From assembly GCF_030326305.1 (NCBI RefSeq), contig NZ_JACAKB010000011.1, forward strand, positions 49,660 to 113,659: a DNA stretch of 64,000 nt, written 5' to 3'. Position numbers and translations under genes: made by a program. Below the pieces are notes generated by a model that saw only the letters and a program-made list of their open reading frames with translations, did no database searches and was not told where the DNA came from. Each line of letters starts with the position of its first letter. Positions within the stretch are counted from its first letter, which is position 1. Source of the DNA: Myroides odoratimimus. GTDB taxonomy: Bacteria > Bacteroidota > Bacteroidia > Flavobacteriales > Flavobacteriaceae. Shown one piece after another: positions 60,527-64,000 of the stretch.

Positions 60527-62041
60527 TTATATCTCATTAATTTTTTTGACAATCAATTCGCAAGTATAATCACTAATAGCTTTTATATCCTGAGCTTCTA
60601 ATTGCTGATCATATTCTTTCTCGAATACAGTACCATTGCCTAAGTCTATCACATAAGTCACTTCAGTAAACACACAAGTTAAACCTACTTCTATAGCTTC
60701 TGCTCCTTCTATTAGTTTGAATCCAACTAAACGGATAACAGATTGTATACCTTCTACTCTATCCCATACAATACTTGGATTACTTAAATCTATTTCATTA
60801 GAAATCTCTTCTAATACCACATCCTCTTCTATAACTATCTCGTCCTCACCACTCTCATCTTCAGCTACAACACTTTCTTCCTCTACTGCCTCTTCCTCCT
60901 CAATAGTCATAGGCTCTTCTACTACTACTTCCTCTTCACCAGCAATAGACTCCTCTTCTTGGTGCTCTATTGTTTCAGAAAGTAGTTCTTCTTCAGTTAA
61001 CTCTTCTATCTCCTGTTCTGAAACATCTAAAGTATACTGTCCTATAATCTCTTCAAATAGGTCTCCAAAACTCTCTGTTACCTTATTCTCGACTTCTGTA
61101 AATAAAGGGCGTATCGAATGAGTAAATATAGAGTCTAGCCATGCCACTGATCTTACTTTACTCTGCTCCTCCTCTTTTGCTTTTAGTTGGCGCTTAAGCA
61201 TTTCTATTTGATTGTAGAACTTTTCAGACTCTTCAATAGATTTACCCTCTTGTATATCTACAACCATCTGTTGTGATCGAAGAATTTGCTGACCTATCAA
61301 TCCAAACAAATCGTCTTTTGCTCCTTCATAACACAGTACATCAGCGATATACTGATGATAAGCATCAAGTTCTTTATCGGTAATCCAAAATGGCATATAG
61401 ACAAACGCAATCAAAATCTGATTACTCAGCATACGAGCAATAAGCCCATTTCCTTTCTCAAAAGGACTAATCTTCAAGAAATCAATATGAAAGTTTAATG
61501 CCACATCAATAGGGTGAGGTGCATATTTCTTTCCTTTCAGTATATAATCAATAGCTTCATTTGTACGATTGATTAGTTCTTTCATTTCTGATTTAACATC
61601 AGCTACACCTACATACGCATACCTATCCCCCTTATAAGTCAGCATTTCATTTGGCTCTTGTTTCCACTGCCCTAATGCTACTCTCTTCTCACTATTCTCT
61701 TCATACATCAATTTTGAATGAAGCTCTTTAATATACTTTTCTGACAGATGTACCTCTACTACACTACCTCCTAAGATATCTTTTAAAACCTCATCGTGCT
61801 TCTTGACTTCCATCAAATCACTTAAAGGTTTATTATCTACCTTAACTATCCCATCTAGCATACTGCGTATCTCTTCCTTTGTCAATGTATTTCCCTCAGC
61901 ACTTGTAGAATAATAATTACACTCCAAACGATACTTTTTAGACAATACCGAGAACTGTTCACTATTTAATCCACCTTGAGCTTCTACCTCCTGTTGTAAG
62001 TTATCTATCTTTATTTTTACTTCTGTATAAGTCATCTTCAC
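60527..62041 (-). CDS. Fic-domain protein with degenerate catalytic motif and acidic region
   Basis: A 504-residue protein. The Fic core (about 90-250) has ISPFEKGNGLIAR at 191-203 in place of HPFxxGNGRxxR: the catalytic His is Ser192 and the GNGR Arg is Leu. The N-terminal segment STSAEGN (45-51) matches the Fic auto-inhibitory (S/T)xxxE(G/N) motif. Residues 341-418 are an extreme Glu-rich low-complexity region; the last ~85 residues look like a small folded domain. AMP transfer by the usual mechanism is unlikely. Single gene. Confidence 0.75.
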   Translation of the reverse strand: MKMTYTEVKIKIDNLQQEVEAQGGLNSEQFSVLSKKYRLECNYYSTSAEGNTLTKEEIRSMLDGIVKVDNKPLSDLMEVKKHDEVLKDILGGSVVEVHLSEKYIKELHSKLMYEENSEKRVALGQWKQEPNEMLTYKGDRYAYVGVADVKSEMKELINRTNEAIDYILKGKKYAPHPIDVALNFHIDFLKISPFEKGNGLIARMLSNQILIAFVYMPFWITDKELDAYHQYIADVLCYEGAKDDLFGLIGQQILRSQQMVVDIQEGKSIEESEKFYNQIEMLKRQLKAKEEEQSKVRSVAWLDSIFTHSIRPLFTEVENKVTESFGDLFEEIIGQYTLDVSEQEIEELTEEELLSETIEHQEEESIAGEEEVVVEEPMTIEEEEAVEEESVVAEDESGEDEIVIEEDVVLEEISNEIDLSNPSIVWDRVEGIQSVIRLVGFKLIEGAEAIEVGLTCVFTEVTYVIDLGNGTVFEKEYDQQLEAQDIKAISDYTCELIVKKINEI

Positions 62042-62342
62042 TGATTAATTTAAATCTATATACCTCATTCTATTATCCTTATAAAAACAATGTATATAAC
62101 CTCGCTATTTCTAATCTCACACTCGTTATTTAGCACAAAATACAAATAGCTAAACAGCCCTCTAAGTCCTATTGTTTACTACAAAAACAACCTTCTTATA
62201 AACTGCTCCTTTTCGGCAGGCGAAGGTAAGAATTATCCCTCATCCTAAAAAATCATGTAGTATACTATTTAGATAATATTCTGAGAAAAATAAGCTTTAA
62301 ATTCTTAACGGTAAACCAGTACACTTACTCCTTCACTTACTT
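62042..62342. other. 301-bp intergenic region
   Basis: It lies between the 3' end of the DUF2075 gene and the 5' end of the Fic-like gene, both minus-strand. AT-rich; no ORF, hairpin or convincing promoter was found. Confidence 0.5.
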
Positions 62343-63917
62343 TTAAAGAATTTTTATTCCACACTCCTTTAAATATTCAAAAGTCTGATCATAATACACT
62401 TTAGGTCGTGTATGGTCAGTATCATCAACATTTGGGACAAATATCACCATTCCTTGTCTTGCTCTGGTTAAAAGTACTCGATAAGAATTTAATAAATAAT
62501 CTTTATTATCTTCCTTATTAATCTTCTGCCATTTCGCCCCCTTAAAACTTTGATAATTCCAGCTATTGCCAGTATAATACAGATTAATATCCCATGCCAC
62601 ACAAGTATAATCTATTTCTAAACCTTGAATATCAAACTCTGTCGCAATATCTTCTAAATAATAAGATGAACGTACATCATTCATATCATTTAGAAACCAA
62701 TCTGCAGGTTTTATCTCATTTTTGACATTTATGCCTTCGTTTTTTAATCTCCTTGCTCCTGAACTAGCTATTAAACCTATTCTCTCTGATCCCTTTGACT
62801 TCTTTTTTAACCAGTCTTTTGCTAATGACAAATTACGAGTAAGAACAATAGGATAATTGTCTTTTAATAGAGTATAAACCTCTATTGCTTTTTTACTTTG
62901 ATTAGCCAAAACATATTGTACAAATAAAGAAACCTGTTCACTTCTAAATGATCGGAGTGATACTTCTAAATGAAGACCTACTTCCATTTTTCCTTTTCCT
63001 TTTAACCAATTTATTAATTCTATATTATCTAAATAAGTACTACTGTCACTTAAAATCTTATTAGAGTAATAGATATTCCAATCATTAAAGCTATTTTTCA
63101 AAGAGTATAACCATTCTGATATTCCAGCTTCTCCAGTATTAATCTCCTGTCCTCCTCCTATTAAACAGATTATTGTACACCAATCCTCGTGTCTATTCAT
63201 TACACTAATTAAATACTCTGGTTCTGACATTTCAAAATTCTCTATACCTTTTTTTGTTTTCATAAATTTTGAAACTTGTTCTTTCTTCCAAGCTCTTTGA
63301 GCTTCGTCGAAAATGACAACTTTTTCAATAGGTGCTTTATATGTTTCTAAATTATCATCTCTAAAATGATGTATATTTTGAATAAATGCTTTTGCTTCTC
63401 TAGTAGCATCTGTGCGTGTCAATTTTTTACTACTGAATTTTGCTACTTTAATCGAATCTCTTATTAATGCTTCCCTTAATACGTCAACCAAAGGACCATT
63501 ACCTGATAAAAACACCGCATGTTCTGACTCATCAGATTTTAATCTCTCATTTGCTATATTTAATCCTGCCAATGTTTTACCTGCGCCAGGCACACCAGTT
63601 AAAAAACATATAGACTTTTGTTTTTTAATCTTGGCATCATCTATAATTTTATTTATAACCAAGCTAGTTTGATATAAATTAATTGCTCCTGCATCACTTC
63701 GAGAAATATCTTTAACATTATGCCCTTTATATAAAGCTTGGGCAGCTTCTATAATAGTTGGTGTTGGTTTATATCTACTTTCATTCCATTTGTCAACATT
63801 TAACTTATCTGATATTTTAATTTCCCTTAAAGCTTTCTGTAAAATATTTTTAAAATTTTTCTCATTACATAAAATACATTCTTCTAATTCTATAACTTTT
63901 TGAATATTACTGACCAC
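62343..63917 (-). CDS. DUF2075 family ATPase/helicase-like protein, N-terminally short
   Basis: A 524-residue P-loop protein. Walker A is GVPGAGKTLAGL (about residues 106-117), Walker B is VVIFDEAQRAW, and the C-terminal superfamily-I helicase-like motif is SYRVLLTRARQGMVIFVP. KPTPTIIEAAQALYKGHNV is typical of the start of the DUF2075 core. Full-length relatives usually carry an extra N-terminal nuclease-like part, which is absent here. The only available start is GTG at 63917, and the 83 bp beyond it look non-coding. The protein may be truncated or a short variant. Confidence 0.75.
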   Translation of the reverse strand: MVSNIQKVIELEECILCNEKNFKNILQKALREIKISDKLNVDKWNESRYKPTPTIIEAAQALYKGHNVKDISRSDAGAINLYQTSLVINKIIDDAKIKKQKSICFLTGVPGAGKTLAGLNIANERLKSDESEHAVFLSGNGPLVDVLREALIRDSIKVAKFSSKKLTRTDATREAKAFIQNIHHFRDDNLETYKAPIEKVVIFDEAQRAWKKEQVSKFMKTKKGIENFEMSEPEYLISVMNRHEDWCTIICLIGGGQEINTGEAGISEWLYSLKNSFNDWNIYYSNKILSDSSTYLDNIELINWLKGKGKMEVGLHLEVSLRSFRSEQVSLFVQYVLANQSKKAIEVYTLLKDNYPIVLTRNLSLAKDWLKKKSKGSERIGLIASSGARRLKNEGINVKNEIKPADWFLNDMNDVRSSYYLEDIATEFDIQGLEIDYTCVAWDINLYYTGNSWNYQSFKGAKWQKINKEDNKDYLLNSYRVLLTRARQGMVIFVPNVDDTDHTRPKVYYDQTFEYLKECGIKIL

Positions 63918-64000
63918 GTTAGGTGTTTTGACCCCTATAAACCTAGAGTATTTTTAAATTTTTAAAGTATAATGTTTTAGGCTACTTTTTCTCTGCTACA

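Noticed and set aside
60717-61121. 134-codon serine-rich plus-strand ORF
   Set aside because: It is the complement of the Glu-rich region of the Fic-like gene; GAA/GAG codons read backwards as TTC/CTC or frame-shifted TCT/TCC, which explains the serines.
1-64000. tRNA, rRNA, riboswitch or CRISPR features
   Set aside because: No tRNA T-loop with matching acceptor stem, no rRNA-like sequence, no regularly spaced repeats and no recognisable FMN or other riboswitch upstream of ribH were found by eye. A covariance search would be decisive.

Overview
The window looks like chromosome from a member of the family Flavobacteriaceae (phylum Bacteroidota). The DNA is AT-rich, and many genes are preceded by the Bacteroidota promoter pattern (TTG, about 17-23 bp, then TAnnTTTG). 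It carries lineage markers: gldJ and porV of gliding and type IX secretion, the short DUF4295 gene beside rpmG and rpmB, and a NirK with a C-terminal cytochrome c. From memory the gene set recalls Myroides, but that genus assignment is a guess. No rRNA, tRNA, CRISPR array, prophage or complete insertion sequence was seen.

Layout. 0-9 kb: valS, a DUF1573 exported protein, a CpsB-like phosphatase with a DUF4105 membrane protein, pssA, an NTF2-like protein and putP. 9-16 kb: three transporter/regulator units, a uracil-DNA glycosylase-like gene, a GNAT, a CNNM/CorC protein and cdd. 16-21 kb: porV, gldJ and murF; porU, which normally lies between porV and gldJ, is absent. 20.9-32 kb: convergent and divergent housekeeping operons (mutL, two rhomboids and an EEP protein; a TPR protein and ribH; recF and murB; a glycosyltransferase and an ECF sigma factor). 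32-42 kb: a nitrite/nitric oxide block. 42-48 kb: ftsY, ribosomal proteins L33 and L28, cinA and an exonuclease operon. 48-60 kb: a diheme peroxidase, then an accessory stretch of mostly single small genes. 60-64 kb: a Fic-like protein with a degenerate catalytic motif and a DUF2075 ATPase at the window edge.

The nitrite/NO block is the clearest functional system. On the plus strand nirK, nirV and a SCO protein would make and mature a copper nitrite reductase that produces NO. On the minus strand an Rrf2/NsrR-type regulator, quinol NO reductase (norZ) and the Ric di-iron repair protein would remove NO and mend its damage. They are followed by two poorly characterised membrane proteins: a histidine-rich polytopic protein and a CopD-like protein. 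The same 24-bp inverted repeat (9-6-9) lies upstream of nirK, of the rrf2 gene and of norZ, which suggests one NO-sensing repressor governs all three.

Non-coding structure of note: a MITE-like repeat in two copies (about 9.4 and 60.0 kb) with compensatory changes in its internal hairpin; a 158-bp foldback element at 30.3 kb; four 11-bp tandem repeats at 5.5 kb beside an orphan terminator; a possible sigma-54 promoter followed by a terminator and no gene at 6.8 kb; and an unexplained gene-free 0.88 kb upstream of mutL. Most short ORFs on the opposite strand are shadows of real genes and are left out.
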